Below, one piece after another: positions 1-8,836 of a stretch of DNA of 64,000 bases. Origin of the DNA: Porphyromonas sp. (GTDB taxonomy: Bacteria; Bacteroidota; Bacteroidia; Bacteroidales; Porphyromonadaceae); contig NZ_JAUMXC010000006.1 of assembly GCF_030529325.1 (NCBI RefSeq), forward strand, positions 1 through 64,000, written 5' to 3'. Made by a program: the position numbers and the translations under genes. The notes beneath the pieces are model-generated. The model was given only the letters and a program-made list of their open reading frames with translations, did not search any database and was not told the origin of the DNA. Positions within the stretch are counted from its first letter, which is position 1, and every line of letters starts with the position of its first letter.

Positions 1-95
1 TGAAATCGTCAGAAATCCTAAACTTCCTACTTGCGCTTAAATCGAACTGGCGTTAATTTATCGTTTTTAGTTGCTTTTATTTCAGAAGGCACACC

Positions 96-124
96 TTGAT
101 ATTATTAAATATTTTTTATCTTTG
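96..124 (+). promoter_or_regulatory. Promoter of the CorA/Cmr operon
   Basis: A TATCTTTG element at 117-124 matches the Bacteroidota -7 consensus TAnnTTTG. A TTG at 96-98 sits 18 bp upstream, inside the usual 17-23 bp spacing. Transcription would start near 130, upstream of every possible corA start. No other promoter of this form was seen before cmr1, so this one probably drives the whole effector operon. Confidence 0.6.
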
Positions 125-240
125 TTATGACTCCAAAAGCAGGAGTTTTCTGACAATAATTTTGAGGAAATACTCTCCTCTTCGGCTATATTTAACCGAT
201 GGTGAGGCATGAAAATACTCACCTTTTTCACTTCAGACTC

Positions 241-1851
241 ATGGATAATAATATGCCATACAGCAGACATATCTTCATTTTTCCTTTTCAATGGGACTAC
301 ATCGGTCATAAGGTTTCGAAAAAGGAGGATCTATCGTACAATCAACGTACAGACATAGAGGCCTTTGATAGGATATTCACACAAGAGACGAAGTTGAAGA
401 GGACGTTTTTTGAGATCAACGACTCTGCCATACATTACAATGAATACACCTACTATTATCCCTTTGTCCGCAACTCTATCTATGGCACAAAGGAGAATAA
501 AGCAGTGTACTTTTACGAACTGCATGATGAAAATGGCAAGTATTCTATCGATATTAAAGCAGGCATCAATAGGACTTATGATCTAAGGCTAACGAAGATA
601 TCGGTGCATATCTTTGATACAGGGGTAGGGCTTGTCTCCTTTACCCTGCACAATGACTCCTATAAGGATGAGTCTGATATCCTTCGGATCAATGACTTCG
701 GGCGTCGTCTATATCCACAATTTTTAGACAAATCGGAAAGACTTAAGGCCAAAGAAGTCTTCCTTGCTGATTCAATTTCGGGCCATATCGGAGTCTTGGA
801 CTTTTATGAGGACTTCAGTCAGTTTGAAGGAGAAATAGACCACCGCAGCCCCTTCCTGCCACCGGATCATATTCGACAGGTATTCGGGTATTCGAAAACA
901 GACCGATTGGGAGACAGTTGGAGTAAATTTGTCTTCAGAGACCAGGATGAGCGTGCAGGTACGATCCGGATCTCTCCCATCATGGATGATAGGATGTACT
1001 TCTTGAGTCACTACAAAAATGGCCATCTCGCCAACCGAGTAGGAAGAAAAAGGGACTGTCCCAAACAAAAAATTGCAGCCCTCCATGGTATTACAGCCAA
1101 TGACGGGTACGCATACGAGAGCGGTTATGAAAGAGACTTTTGGTACCGGTATATGTATGGAGATGGAAATGGCAAGGGGATTGCCAACTCTGATCTACAG
1201 CTATCTGAAATCAAGAAAGGCACATATTCACGATGGGTGGAGAACGGCACACTTATAGGGATCACAAGGGATTCTTCTGTTTACCTGTCAACTTTTCCTC
1301 CGATAGAAGCTCACTTCATGAGCATATACTATCAAATGGCAATACTCAACCTTGTTCAACGCGCCGGAGTCCTACGCTTCAGTGCAGAAATCACCAATCT
1401 TACCGAACAGATACTGGGACGGAAGAAAAAAGCAGGGAGACATATCAAAGAACTATACGAAAACTATATCCGATTTCTTAATCAGGTATTCTTCAGAGAA
1501 GTCACATCACAAATACAAGGCATCGAGATGTATGAGCTCTTCCAAAAGGCAATGAATATCGAGCGTGATGCCAAGGCGCTTGATGGAGAAATGACAGAGC
1601 TATTCAACTATCTCGAGATAGAAGAACAAACCGCCTTGAACAAAACTGCCAACCTGTATCTGCCTCTTGCTCTGATTACCGGAGTGCTGGGCATCAACAC
1701 CCTTGGCTATAATGGTTGGTTTGACCGCCTATTCGCATGGAATAACACCAACAGTTGGCAGTGGAGTGTCGGAGACTTCATAACAACAATAGTCATAGCT
1801 ATATGCCTATACTTCCCCATTAAATACCATTTCAAAACAAAAAATAAATAA
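241..1851 (+). CDS. corA: CorA-like membrane effector of type III-B CRISPR
   Basis: Predicted membrane effector of the adjacent Cmr system. About 480 soluble residues precede two C-terminal membrane helices (around nt 1610-1700 and 1760-1825). The first helix ends in a G-I-N triplet at nt 1690-1698, in the place of the CorA GMN signature. Large CorA-like proteins next to Cmr genes in Bacteroidota are known type III ancillary effectors; in Bacteroides fragilis the CorA responds to SAM-AMP made by Cas10. That this copy senses SAM-AMP is inference from family and context. The frame is open from ATG 199; ATG 241 or 253 fits the conserved YSRHIFIFPF opening better. The stop lies 9 bp before the next gene, so the two are probably co-translated. 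Confidence 0.85.
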   Translation: MDNNMPYSRHIFIFPFQWDYIGHKVSKKEDLSYNQRTDIEAFDRIFTQETKLKRTFFEINDSAIHYNEYTYYYPFVRNSIYGTKENKAVYFYELHDENGKYSIDIKAGINRTYDLRLTKISVHIFDTGVGLVSFTLHNDSYKDESDILRINDFGRRLYPQFLDKSERLKAKEVFLADSISGHIGVLDFYEDFSQFEGEIDHRSPFLPPDHIRQVFGYSKTDRLGDSWSKFVFRDQDERAGTIRISPIMDDRMYFLSHYKNGHLANRVGRKRDCPKQKIAALHGITANDGYAYESGYERDFWYRYMYGDGNGKGIANSDLQLSEIKKGTYSRWVENGTLIGITRDSSVYLSTFPPIEAHFMSIYYQMAILNLVQRAGVLRFSAEITNLTEQILGRKKKAGRHIKELYENYIRFLNQVFFREVTSQIQGIEMYELFQKAMNIERDAKALDGEMTELFNYLEIEEQTALNKTANLYLPLALITGVLGINTLGYNGWFDRLFAWNNTNSWQWSVGDFITTIVIAICLYFPIKYHFKTKNK

Positions 1852-1860
1852 GAGAACATT

Positions 1861-2061
1861 ATGTGTATGATCAATAGCTGGCCTCAACTTATTTTCTGGT
1901 CGATTGTAGCAATCTGTTTAACTGTGGCGTTTGTTATGCGAATTGATAGACGTTATAAGTATCGTACCAGGAAAGCAGAACTAAATGCTCAAAAGGATAT
2001 GGAAGAAATGCGACTCGGAAAACAACAGAAAAACAAAGAGGACGAACAGAAAAAATCATAA
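1861..2061 (+). CDS. Small single-pass membrane protein beside CorA
   Basis: A 66-residue protein of no family I recognise. One hydrophobic helix spans about residues 7-26. An Arg/Lys-rich stretch (RRYKYRTRK) follows and gives an inside-positive C-terminus, then a highly charged, probably helical or coiled-coil tail rich in Glu, Lys and Gln. It begins 9 bp after corA and precedes cmr1 by 93 bp on the same strand, so it is very likely in the effector operon. In related CorA loci this slot often holds a phosphodiesterase (NrN) or SAM-AMP lyase; this protein is far too small to be either. A role as a CorA partner or as an independent membrane toxin is speculation. Confidence 0.7.
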   Translation: MCMINSWPQLIFWSIVAICLTVAFVMRIDRRYKYRTRKAELNAQKDMEEMRLGKQQKNKEDEQKKS

Positions 2062-2154
2062 TCAACAAGGCCCAGTCATCCTCCCAAGCAAAGCATGAAA
2101 ATCTATATGCTGTGATACCAAGGTTAAATCCTTAAATCAAGAGAACAAGACTTT

Positions 2155-3354
2155 ATGCACAAGTTAGAATTTGAACTCAAACAACACACTCCCATCATCC
2201 ACTTCCAAGCAACGGATGATGGAGCAACTTTACGAGCTTCGGAAGTCAAGCCAAAACTGGATAGGTTTCTATTGAGAGCATATGAAAAAAAAATACCTCA
2301 ATCGACAATCAAAAATGGAACAGAAAAAGGACATCATCCGAGCCTGGACTTCAAAATAAAGTTCATTCCTCACAATACAAAACGGATAAGTGCTGATCGT
2401 ACGCCAATGTATTTTGGCAATCTAAAGTCAAAGAAGCCCAAACAGTTAATCTTTTCCGATAACGGAGTACGTATGATTATCTTGGTAAAAGATGAGACTC
2501 TAAAGAAACTTATTGAAGAAAACATGGCAAGGTTCTTCCTCCTTCATAATTTTGGATCTCGACAATCTAAAGGCTATGGTTCATTCACAATAAAAGATGA
2601 GAAAATCTCAAACATCAGGAGTCTCTACAAATACTCTTTTGATATTAAGACAACTGATTACAATAATGTCCTAAAGAGCATAAATTACTTTTACAAAAGT
2701 CTCAGAAGTGGAATAAATGAGTATCGTTCTAGTAAAGATAAAAAGTTGGTCTCTCTCCTCTATTTTAAGTCGGCTTTTCATTATTACGCCACGACCCATA
2801 AAGGAAAGCAATGGGATAAAAGAAGTATCAAGCAACACTTCTTCCCAGAACAACTGAAAAAAGAAGAGCAAATCCATAAGATCAATGATATCAACCGTGA
2901 TGACGAAAAGTATGATTTTAGGGATTTACTTGGACTATCGACAAACGAAACTTGGAAACAATTCAATATCAGCAAGACTTGCAGGGGTAAAGACGGCAAG
3001 GAAATAAATCGTCTAAAGTCACCAATTCAATTTAAGCCCATTTTTATCGGAGACAAATGCGTCGTCTTCTTTGATGTATTTACCGAAGATACAGGGTTTG
3101 AAGAATTCTTGGGTAGCAAGGTGTTTGTGAATGCATTCAAAAAAGAGAAAGGGGAAGACTCCCTCAAGGAACCTTCAAAGCCTATCAAAGAACCATTAGA
3201 AATGATTGTTCCGCGTGATATTAAACTAAACGACATTCTCGACTATATATTTTCAAATATCGATGTAGAGAAAAGAATTGCTCCCATAAAAACGGAAGAA
3301 GGGAAAAAAATATTTGAAGATATAAAACGTATTTATACGAGTCTAAAAAAATGA
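2155..3354 (+). CDS. cmr1: Cmr1, type III-B RAMP subunit (Cas7 group)
   Basis: RAMP-fold subunit that caps the 3' end of the crRNA in the Cmr complex and helps capture target RNA. The 399-residue protein opens with the TPIIHFQ segment and an early LRASEVKPKLDRFL stretch, which takes the place of the usual Cmr1 GSSLRG-type RAMP motif in Bacteroidota. A Gly-rich loop (GSRQSKGYGSF) occurs near residue 135. Length is normal for Cmr1. Its last 4 bases overlap the cas10 start, so the two are translationally coupled. Family assignment rests on these motifs and on the cmr gene order. Confidence 0.85.
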   Translation: MHKLEFELKQHTPIIHFQATDDGATLRASEVKPKLDRFLLRAYEKKIPQSTIKNGTEKGHHPSLDFKIKFIPHNTKRISADRTPMYFGNLKSKKPKQLIFSDNGVRMIILVKDETLKKLIEENMARFFLLHNFGSRQSKGYGSFTIKDEKISNIRSLYKYSFDIKTTDYNNVLKSINYFYKSLRSGINEYRSSKDKKLVSLLYFKSAFHYYATTHKGKQWDKRSIKQHFFPEQLKKEEQIHKINDINRDDEKYDFRDLLGLSTNETWKQFNISKTCRGKDGKEINRLKSPIQFKPIFIGDKCVVFFDVFTEDTGFEEFLGSKVFVNAFKKEKGEDSLKEPSKPIKEPLEMIVPRDIKLNDILDYIFSNIDVEKRIAPIKTEEGKKIFEDIKRIYTSLKK

Positions 3355-4889
3355 GTACGAATACCTACACAGCTGTAACAATCGGACCGATATACAAGAC
3401 TATTGAAAAGGCGCGTAGCGTGAAAGCCTTTTGGACTGCGAGCTATATGTTTTCGTGGATAATGAAGAGACTTCTGGAGGAGTATCCCCATAGAGACTTG
3501 ATTATATCGCCTTGTCTTCCACAGGACGACGATTCTTTCAGAGGTCTAAAACACAAAGTGGGGCTATTCCCTGATAGACTTTTTATAGCAGGGGATGCTA
3601 AAGCCGACATCGAAAAGATTAAGGAAAAGGTCTTAATAGAGTTAGCGGAAGAGTTTAAGAACACTTTGGTAACTAAAGCAAACAGAGAAAGAAAACTTGT
3701 AGACTTTCAGGATTACTTAAAAAATTATATCTCCATCTCCACGATTACCCTAAAAGGCCTCGACTCCGGTGTCTTAAAAACGCTCAACGAGTACTTGGAC
3801 ACACAAGAACTTTTCAGCAAAAGTTCTCCTCAGAGCAAGGATTACATGGAAAAGTTTATTGAGGATCACGAAATTTATTTTTTGAAAGATTTCAGGGAGG
3901 AAGGAGAATCAAGAGCCTTTGAGAGCACCTCGGAGATAGCTGTTTCGGGGTGGCTTAGTAAAAAGGAGATTGAAGGGATCCTGAATAATAAAAGTGAAAT
4001 TGACTACACAAAACTGACGCACAAAGAAGGTTATCGCAACTGCTACAAATACTTAGCCATCATAAATGCTGATGGAGACAATTTTGGTAAGTACATCAAA
4101 AAGCTTTCGAATCGGGAAGAAATGCAAGACTTTGCTCAGTTGTTTTTTGACTTCTCCGTCAATGTAACCAAAAAGCTAATGGATAAGACCAAGGCAGTTC
4201 CGGTCTACATCGGAGGAGATGACCTAAAGCTCTTTACTCCAATATTGGAAGGCGAGTCGGAGAAAGACATCTTCAGGCTCATCGATATCATAGACGAATG
4301 CTTCCGAGAATTTTGGGAAAAACTCCAAACCAGTGAGAAGTTGTCGATGTCATACGGAGTAAGCATCTTCTACCACAAAAGCCCTATGTCTGAAGCTCTC
4401 AAGGTGGCTGATGATATGAAGGAAAAGGCCAAAAGTGCTAAAGGCAAAGATGCCGTGGCGATATCCATCCAAAAACACAGTGGCCAAAAGATAGAGTTTC
4501 GGCTCCCTTGCAAGCACTCTACCTCTGTTCCTGCGGATCAAGAGCCTACTACCCTATATGCAGAGGCTTGTGAGCTCATAAAGGCATTCAAAGGAGATGT
4601 ACCTATGATCAACAGCCTCATCTATTGGATTGAGGAGATGTATGAGGTCATCTTCACCGATAGTGTGGTGAAGGATGAAAGACGTATAAAAGCTGTCTTT
4701 GACAACTTTTTCGATGAGAGCACACATAAGGAGCATCATGAGGAAGACAGATTTTTCGATAGGCTTCAAAAGTTCATCTACAAGATGTACAACGATAAAG
4801 ATGCACCCCAAGGGCTAAAGGAAAAGAAGGCGCTTTTACATGGCATCCTGCGCTACTGTCAGTTTGTAACCGCTAAAGATGAGAAATAA
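3351..4889 (+). CDS. cmr2: Cas10/Cmr2 without HD domain, GGDD polymerase
   Basis: Large subunit of the Cmr complex. On target RNA binding, its Palm domains make a nucleotide second messenger. The GGDD catalytic motif is intact at residues 288-291 (nt 4212-4223), and the upstream Palm strand NADGDNFGKY is at about residue 240. The protein begins directly with the first Palm region (AFWTASYMFSWIMKRLLEEY), and there is no N-terminal HD nuclease. This explains its 512 residues against roughly 800-1000 in HD-containing Cmr2. It should therefore signal but not cut DNA itself. Together with the CorA-like effector, SAM-AMP is the likely product; that is inference. Confidence 0.9.
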   Translation: MSTNTYTAVTIGPIYKTIEKARSVKAFWTASYMFSWIMKRLLEEYPHRDLIISPCLPQDDDSFRGLKHKVGLFPDRLFIAGDAKADIEKIKEKVLIELAEEFKNTLVTKANRERKLVDFQDYLKNYISISTITLKGLDSGVLKTLNEYLDTQELFSKSSPQSKDYMEKFIEDHEIYFLKDFREEGESRAFESTSEIAVSGWLSKKEIEGILNNKSEIDYTKLTHKEGYRNCYKYLAIINADGDNFGKYIKKLSNREEMQDFAQLFFDFSVNVTKKLMDKTKAVPVYIGGDDLKLFTPILEGESEKDIFRLIDIIDECFREFWEKLQTSEKLSMSYGVSIFYHKSPMSEALKVADDMKEKAKSAKGKDAVAISIQKHSGQKIEFRLPCKHSTSVPADQEPTTLYAEACELIKAFKGDVPMINSLIYWIEEMYEVIFTDSVVKDERRIKAVFDNFFDESTHKEHHEEDRFFDRLQKFIYKMYNDKDAPQGLKEKKALLHGILRYCQFVTAKDEK

Positions 4890-4890
4890 T

Positions 4891-6084
4891 ATGCCGACCT
4901 ATCTCGTTAGACTCACACCGATAGACAAGTTTTTCTTCGGGCAAAAGAAGACCTTTGGCAACGATAATGCCAATTACTTTGTTCACTCTTCATACTTCCC
5001 ACAGCAGACGACATTATTGGGGTTGCTGAGGTATCAGTTGCTACAAATAGCGGGGAATAATGTCTTCAAGGACAATAAGATTGCAAAGCCAAGGCTCGCA
5101 GAGCAAGAGATCGGCTCGCAGAGCTTTACTCCCTTTGCCACTGAGAGATTGAGATTCGGTAAGATTGAGTCAATATCTCCTGTCTTCATCATAGACAGGG
5201 CTACCGGAGAGCGTTTTATTCCCATGGGAAAACGATACAAAGAAAAAGAAGAAGAAAAGACTTCTTACGAGCTACTCTCACTATCCTGCGAAGAGGGGTG
5301 TCCACCAATTCTTGAGAAGTATGATGCGAAAGTTAAGCTTAAATCTTGCTGGGTATCATTAGAGAAAGGTACAATAATCCCTGAGGAAAAATTTTTCACA
5401 CCTGACGAACGCACAGGAATCCGAAAGGATTATGAAGGTTCGACTCAAGATGACTCTTTCTTCCGTCAGACATTCTATAAATTCAATAAGTTTATTGATG
5501 AAGGAGAAGATAAGAACCCCCATAGTGATCCACATGACTTCTACTTTGCGACTCTATTGGAGACCAACAGCGAGATCAAATTCCCTGCTTTAGACAAACG
5601 CATAGTATACCTTGGTGGCGAACGACAACCTTTCGTGATGGAAGTCTCGGAGGAATCTTTCGATTTATCGAAAGCTGCTCCACCTTCTACAAGTGATAAG
5701 CAACACTATACCGTAGTCCTGCTGTCGGATGCATTGATCAAGCCGGAGCAGGTCTCTAAAGCTACTTTTGGCATCACAACGTTGAAAGACTTTGCATGTC
5801 TCCTCACCAACATAGACACGAAGAAGTATTACAACATGACAAAAAACCGTGCCTCAAAACCAAGAACATCAGAGGATGTCATAGCAGAAAAGAAGCAAAA
5901 CGAATGTGAGCCAGAAGTTGCCCTGAGTTACGAACAAGAACTATATGCAGCCGGATCGGTCTTCTATTTCAAATGCGAGCAAGAAGCGGAAGATTTCCGC
6001 GAAGCTCTCAAAAGCAACATCAACTTCCATACCATCGGTTACAATCATGCCATAGTCATCGACCCATTACAACCTGAAAAATAA
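4891..6084 (+). CDS. cmr3: Cmr3, crRNA 5'-handle-binding subunit (Cas5 group)
   Basis: RAMP subunit that with Cas10 grips the crRNA 5' handle. The opening MPTYLVRLTPIDKFFFG is characteristic of Cmr3, and a TLLGLLRYQLL stretch follows at about residue 40. ATG 4891 is preferred because it lies 1 bp after the cas10 stop and starts at the conserved beginning; an in-frame ATG at 4879 would overlap cas10 by 11 bases. At 398 residues it is of usual size. An 11-bp gap separates it from cmr4. Confidence 0.85.
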   Translation: MPTYLVRLTPIDKFFFGQKKTFGNDNANYFVHSSYFPQQTTLLGLLRYQLLQIAGNNVFKDNKIAKPRLAEQEIGSQSFTPFATERLRFGKIESISPVFIIDRATGERFIPMGKRYKEKEEEKTSYELLSLSCEEGCPPILEKYDAKVKLKSCWVSLEKGTIIPEEKFFTPDERTGIRKDYEGSTQDDSFFRQTFYKFNKFIDEGEDKNPHSDPHDFYFATLLETNSEIKFPALDKRIVYLGGERQPFVMEVSEESFDLSKAAPPSTSDKQHYTVVLLSDALIKPEQVSKATFGITTLKDFACLLTNIDTKKYYNMTKNRASKPRTSEDVIAEKKQNECEPEVALSYEQELYAAGSVFYFKCEQEAEDFREALKSNINFHTIGYNHAIVIDPLQPEK

Positions 6085-6095
6085 ACCTATAACAT

Positions 6096-6767
6096 ATGAA
6101 AACAGCTATTTATACCATCAGATGCCTTACCAACATGCATGTCGGCAAGGGTGATGCTACCTACGAAGTCGTAGATAATTGTGTCCAACGGGATGTAACG
6201 ACAGGCTTTCCCTGCATCTATTCTTCAAGTCTGAAAGGAGCTCTGAGACAATACTTCAGCAGTAAGAAATTTCCTCACATAAGACACGTCTTTGGAAGTG
6301 ATGCCAATAACAAAGACCTGTCTCACAGTGTAGGACACTTCACCTTTTTCCAAGCCAACCTGATCGGCTATCCTGTTCGTACTGAAGGTGGAAACGAAAC
6401 ATATATACTCAGGACAAATAATAAACTAATAAAGCCCATTGAAAATTTGGCTAAACTTCTTGGAGTAGAGGATCTCTTTAATCAGGCGAAGCCTAATTTG
6501 ACAGAAAATGAAAATCTCCTCGCTGAGCTCGAACAACTTCCGGTCATTGCCCGCAACAATTTGGATAACGGAGAGAGCCAAAACCTTTGGTACGAGGAAG
6601 TCATCCCTTCTGAGGCTCGATTTGTCTTCTTTGTATCTTACGACGATGAGGAGATATTTAAGGAGTTTGACAAGATACTCCAAGAAAGTCCGGTACAGAT
6701 AGGAGCGAATGGCTCGATCGGTTATGGTTTTTGTAAGATTGAGAACATAATAAAAATTCAGAAGTAG
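6096..6767 (+). CDS. cmr4: Cmr4, backbone and target-RNA-cutting subunit (Cas7)
   Basis: Repeating backbone subunit of Cmr; its loop aspartate cuts target RNA every 6 nt in characterised homologues. The N-terminal pattern HVGKGDATYEVVDNCVQRD, then TGFPCIYSSSLKGALR, matches the Cmr4 signature. Asp27 occupies the catalytic position (the D of VVD). The C-terminus ends with the RAMP glycine loop GANGSIGYGFCKI. It is 223 residues, shorter than many Cmr4 (about 280). The stop directly abuts the cmr5 start. Confidence 0.88.
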   Translation: MKTAIYTIRCLTNMHVGKGDATYEVVDNCVQRDVTTGFPCIYSSSLKGALRQYFSSKKFPHIRHVFGSDANNKDLSHSVGHFTFFQANLIGYPVRTEGGNETYILRTNNKLIKPIENLAKLLGVEDLFNQAKPNLTENENLLAELEQLPVIARNNLDNGESQNLWYEEVIPSEARFVFFVSYDDEEIFKEFDKILQESPVQIGANGSIGYGFCKIENIIKIQK

Positions 6768-7211
6768 ATGGACAAGAGGAAGATACAAGAGCTTATCCCG
6801 ATAGCAATGGATGCCATTGAAAGTGTCGGCATTGTAGATACTACTACAGCTTCATTCGAAAAAGTCCACAAAGGATACATCAATGCCCTTGGTCCCAACA
6901 TCGTGCAGTCAGGGCTACTACCCACTCTTATTTTCTACAATAAAGAAGAGCGTGAATTATGGCTCAAAGCCCTCTACTATATGGAGATGAAGCAAGAGGG
7001 CAGGGAGATGACAGATCCCGATTTCACAGCAATCATCAAACTCGCTATCGACGAAAAGGCCGGAGATCTAAAAACATTGGCAACTGGTCCCGAACATAAA
7101 ATGTGGGAGAAGAAGATACTTGAATACGCTGTGGCACTCAAGTTGGCACTTCGGACATTCACAGCAAAAGAGGCGAGCAAGGAAGATGAGAAAGGAGGGA
7201 AGGGACAATGA
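6768..7211 (+). CDS. cmr5: Cmr5, small helical subunit (Cas11)
   Basis: Small alpha-helical subunit that forms the minor filament of the Cmr complex alongside Cmr4. The 147-residue protein has the Cmr5 features of an early helix (AMDAIE), the GYINALGPNIVQSGLLPTL segment, and a conserved region linking oligomer and target contacts. It starts at the base after the cmr4 stop and overlaps cmr6 by 4 bases (ATGA). Position and size are typical of III-B operons. Confidence 0.85.
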   Translation: MDKRKIQELIPIAMDAIESVGIVDTTTASFEKVHKGYINALGPNIVQSGLLPTLIFYNKEERELWLKALYYMEMKQEGREMTDPDFTAIIKLAIDEKAGDLKTLATGPEHKMWEKKILEYAVALKLALRTFTAKEASKEDEKGGKGQ

Positions 7212-7957
7212 ATTTTGGTCACTGGTACTATCGGCGTTATTTCGACACGTTGAAGATCAATAAAAAAGGAGAAGTTGTCAACTTCTCTGAGTTCAACAAG
7301 GGATCTAATGATAAGCTCAAAAACATTAAGATTATCCCCAAGATGCCACAAGACGGCTTTGGGGAAGGGGTCATTCAGACCTTCAAGCTGAAAACCACTT
7401 ATCCCGGGCTGGTGTGTGGGATAGGTTATCATCACGAGATCAATAAGCCCAAAAGCGAAAAGGAAACAACAGACAAAGAAGACACCCCCGAAGTATACAA
7501 CCTCGGGATGTACTTTGACTACACCTCAGGACTTCCCGTCATTCCCGGATCTTCGATCAAAGGGATGCTATGCTCAGCCATTGTTGAGTGGAGCTTCTTG
7601 AAGGACAAGGGCATGGATGCAGATAAAGTAGATAAATTTGTCAGCACCGTCTTTAAGGGTGAAGGTTTGTCGATCTACGATAGGGACATCTTCCTCGATG
7701 CTGTCCCTGTCGGCACACCGTCTCAACTCCTCTTCGGAGAGGACTACATCACCCATCATCCCGCCCCACTGCAAAACCCCACCCCTGTCCGCTTCCTGAG
7801 GGTCAATCCCGGCGTGACCTATGAGTTTCGGTTTATCCTCAAAGACCACGCAAAGGAACCCTCTGCCAAGGAAAAGCTTGATCTTTTCAAAGAGATCATC
7901 CTCACCTTCGGTCTCGGTGCCAAGACCAATGTAGGGTACGGACAGTTTACCGAATGA
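7208..7957 (+). CDS. cmr6: Cmr6, RAMP subunit (Cas7 group)
   Basis: RAMP subunit near the 3' end of the crRNA in the Cmr complex. It contains the hallmark segment SGLPVIPGSSIKGML (about residues 110-124) and ends with the glycine loop LGAKTNVGYGQF. Its 249 residues are normal. The start overlaps the cmr5 stop by 4 bases. A strong terminator hairpin begins 17 bp after its stop and closes the effector operon. Confidence 0.88.
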   Translation: MNFGHWYYRRYFDTLKINKKGEVVNFSEFNKGSNDKLKNIKIIPKMPQDGFGEGVIQTFKLKTTYPGLVCGIGYHHEINKPKSEKETTDKEDTPEVYNLGMYFDYTSGLPVIPGSSIKGMLCSAIVEWSFLKDKGMDADKVDKFVSTVFKGEGLSIYDRDIFLDAVPVGTPSQLLFGEDYITHHPAPLQNPTPVRFLRVNPGVTYEFRFILKDHAKEPSAKEKLDLFKEIILTFGLGAKTNVGYGQFTE

Positions 7958-7973
7958 TAAATCTACGACACGA

Positions 7974-8014
7974 GGGTGTGTTCCAAAGTTCAACACTTTG
8001 GCACACCCTTTTTT
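7974..8014 (+). terminator. Terminator between cmr6 and cas6
   Basis: GGGTGTG at 7974-7980 pairs with CACACCC at 8002-8008, and the inner arms CCAAAG/CTTTGG extend the stem. Six T follow. It ends the cmr operon, so cas6 would need read-through or its own promoter. It also argues against the cas6 start at 7976, which lies inside the hairpin. Confidence 0.8.
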
Positions 8015-8026
8015 GTTATCATCTCT

Positions 8027-8836
8027 ATGTCAGCCGTTACGCCAGCATCCTTACCCTTATTTCTCCAAAAGTTTTCCGCCTATCATTTCAGAGTCCGGTT
8101 CGAAGCCCGTCAGGCTTTCACCTTTTCGGGCAAATGGTACTTCTTGCCACGCTATGCACTGGGCAATGCATTGAAAAACAGTTCGCGCTTCTCACACCTC
8201 TATGGCGAACTATTCAAGCCACACGAGACAGAAGACGGCACCAACTCCTCTTCGCGACTGATCATACGAGTAGACAAGCCTTCCCGACGAGGATTTTCAA
8301 GAGGAGAAGCCCTCGATATCTACATCACCATCATCTCCCAAGACCCTCAGCTTGTGGAGGACTTCCTTACCTTTTTGCCCGAGTGGCAGGCGTACAACTT
8401 CTTTAACGATCACAGCTTCATCTACCGTTCTTACCAACTCTTCAGCCCCGAAGCCTCACTCTACCGCAACGGATCGACTATCGATCAAGCACGCCTTACG
8501 ATCAACTTTTTTGTCCGCCAAGCCCCTCGTTGGCACGAACACCTCAGTCTGCGCTTCTTGACCCCTACGACGCTCAAGGTCGATCAAGTCCTCAAGCCCT
8601 CCCGAAGAGACGCCATGACACTACCTCTTAAGGCACATCATAAGGGCCCCAAAGGGTCAGAAAACAGCTGTTTGATTTTCGAAAAACATTTCCCCTCTCC
8701 TAAAAGCACTTTTCTCTATAAATCAACACATTATGAAAAACAAAAACGTCGACACTTTTTCGAAAATCATAGTCTAATGATAAGACCCCAACATATTTTC
8801 GAAGAAATGCCATCTTTAACAATTATAACACCCTGA
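8027..8836 (+). CDS. cas6: Cas6-like crRNA endonuclease, C-terminal domain lost
   Basis: Would process pre-crRNA by cutting repeats. The first ~190 residues look like a Cas6 of the PF10040 type, including LSLRFLTPTTLKVD (nt 8543-8584), which normally opens the C-terminal RAMP domain. About 15 residues later the similarity stops: the remaining ~70 codons have low-complexity, non-coding character, lack the glycine-rich loop and cross two of the leader palindromes. The catalytic C-terminal domain (~110 residues) therefore seems to be deleted. ATG 8027 is preferred; the frame extends to 7976 inside the terminator. Probably inactive, or dependent on another cas6 elsewhere. Confidence 0.6.
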   Translation: MSAVTPASLPLFLQKFSAYHFRVRFEARQAFTFSGKWYFLPRYALGNALKNSSRFSHLYGELFKPHETEDGTNSSSRLIIRVDKPSRRGFSRGEALDIYITIISQDPQLVEDFLTFLPEWQAYNFFNDHSFIYRSYQLFSPEASLYRNGSTIDQARLTINFFVRQAPRWHEHLSLRFLTPTTLKVDQVLKPSRRDAMTLPLKAHHKGPKGSENSCLIFEKHFPSPKSTFLYKSTHYEKQKRRHFFENHSLMIRPQHIFEEMPSLTIITP

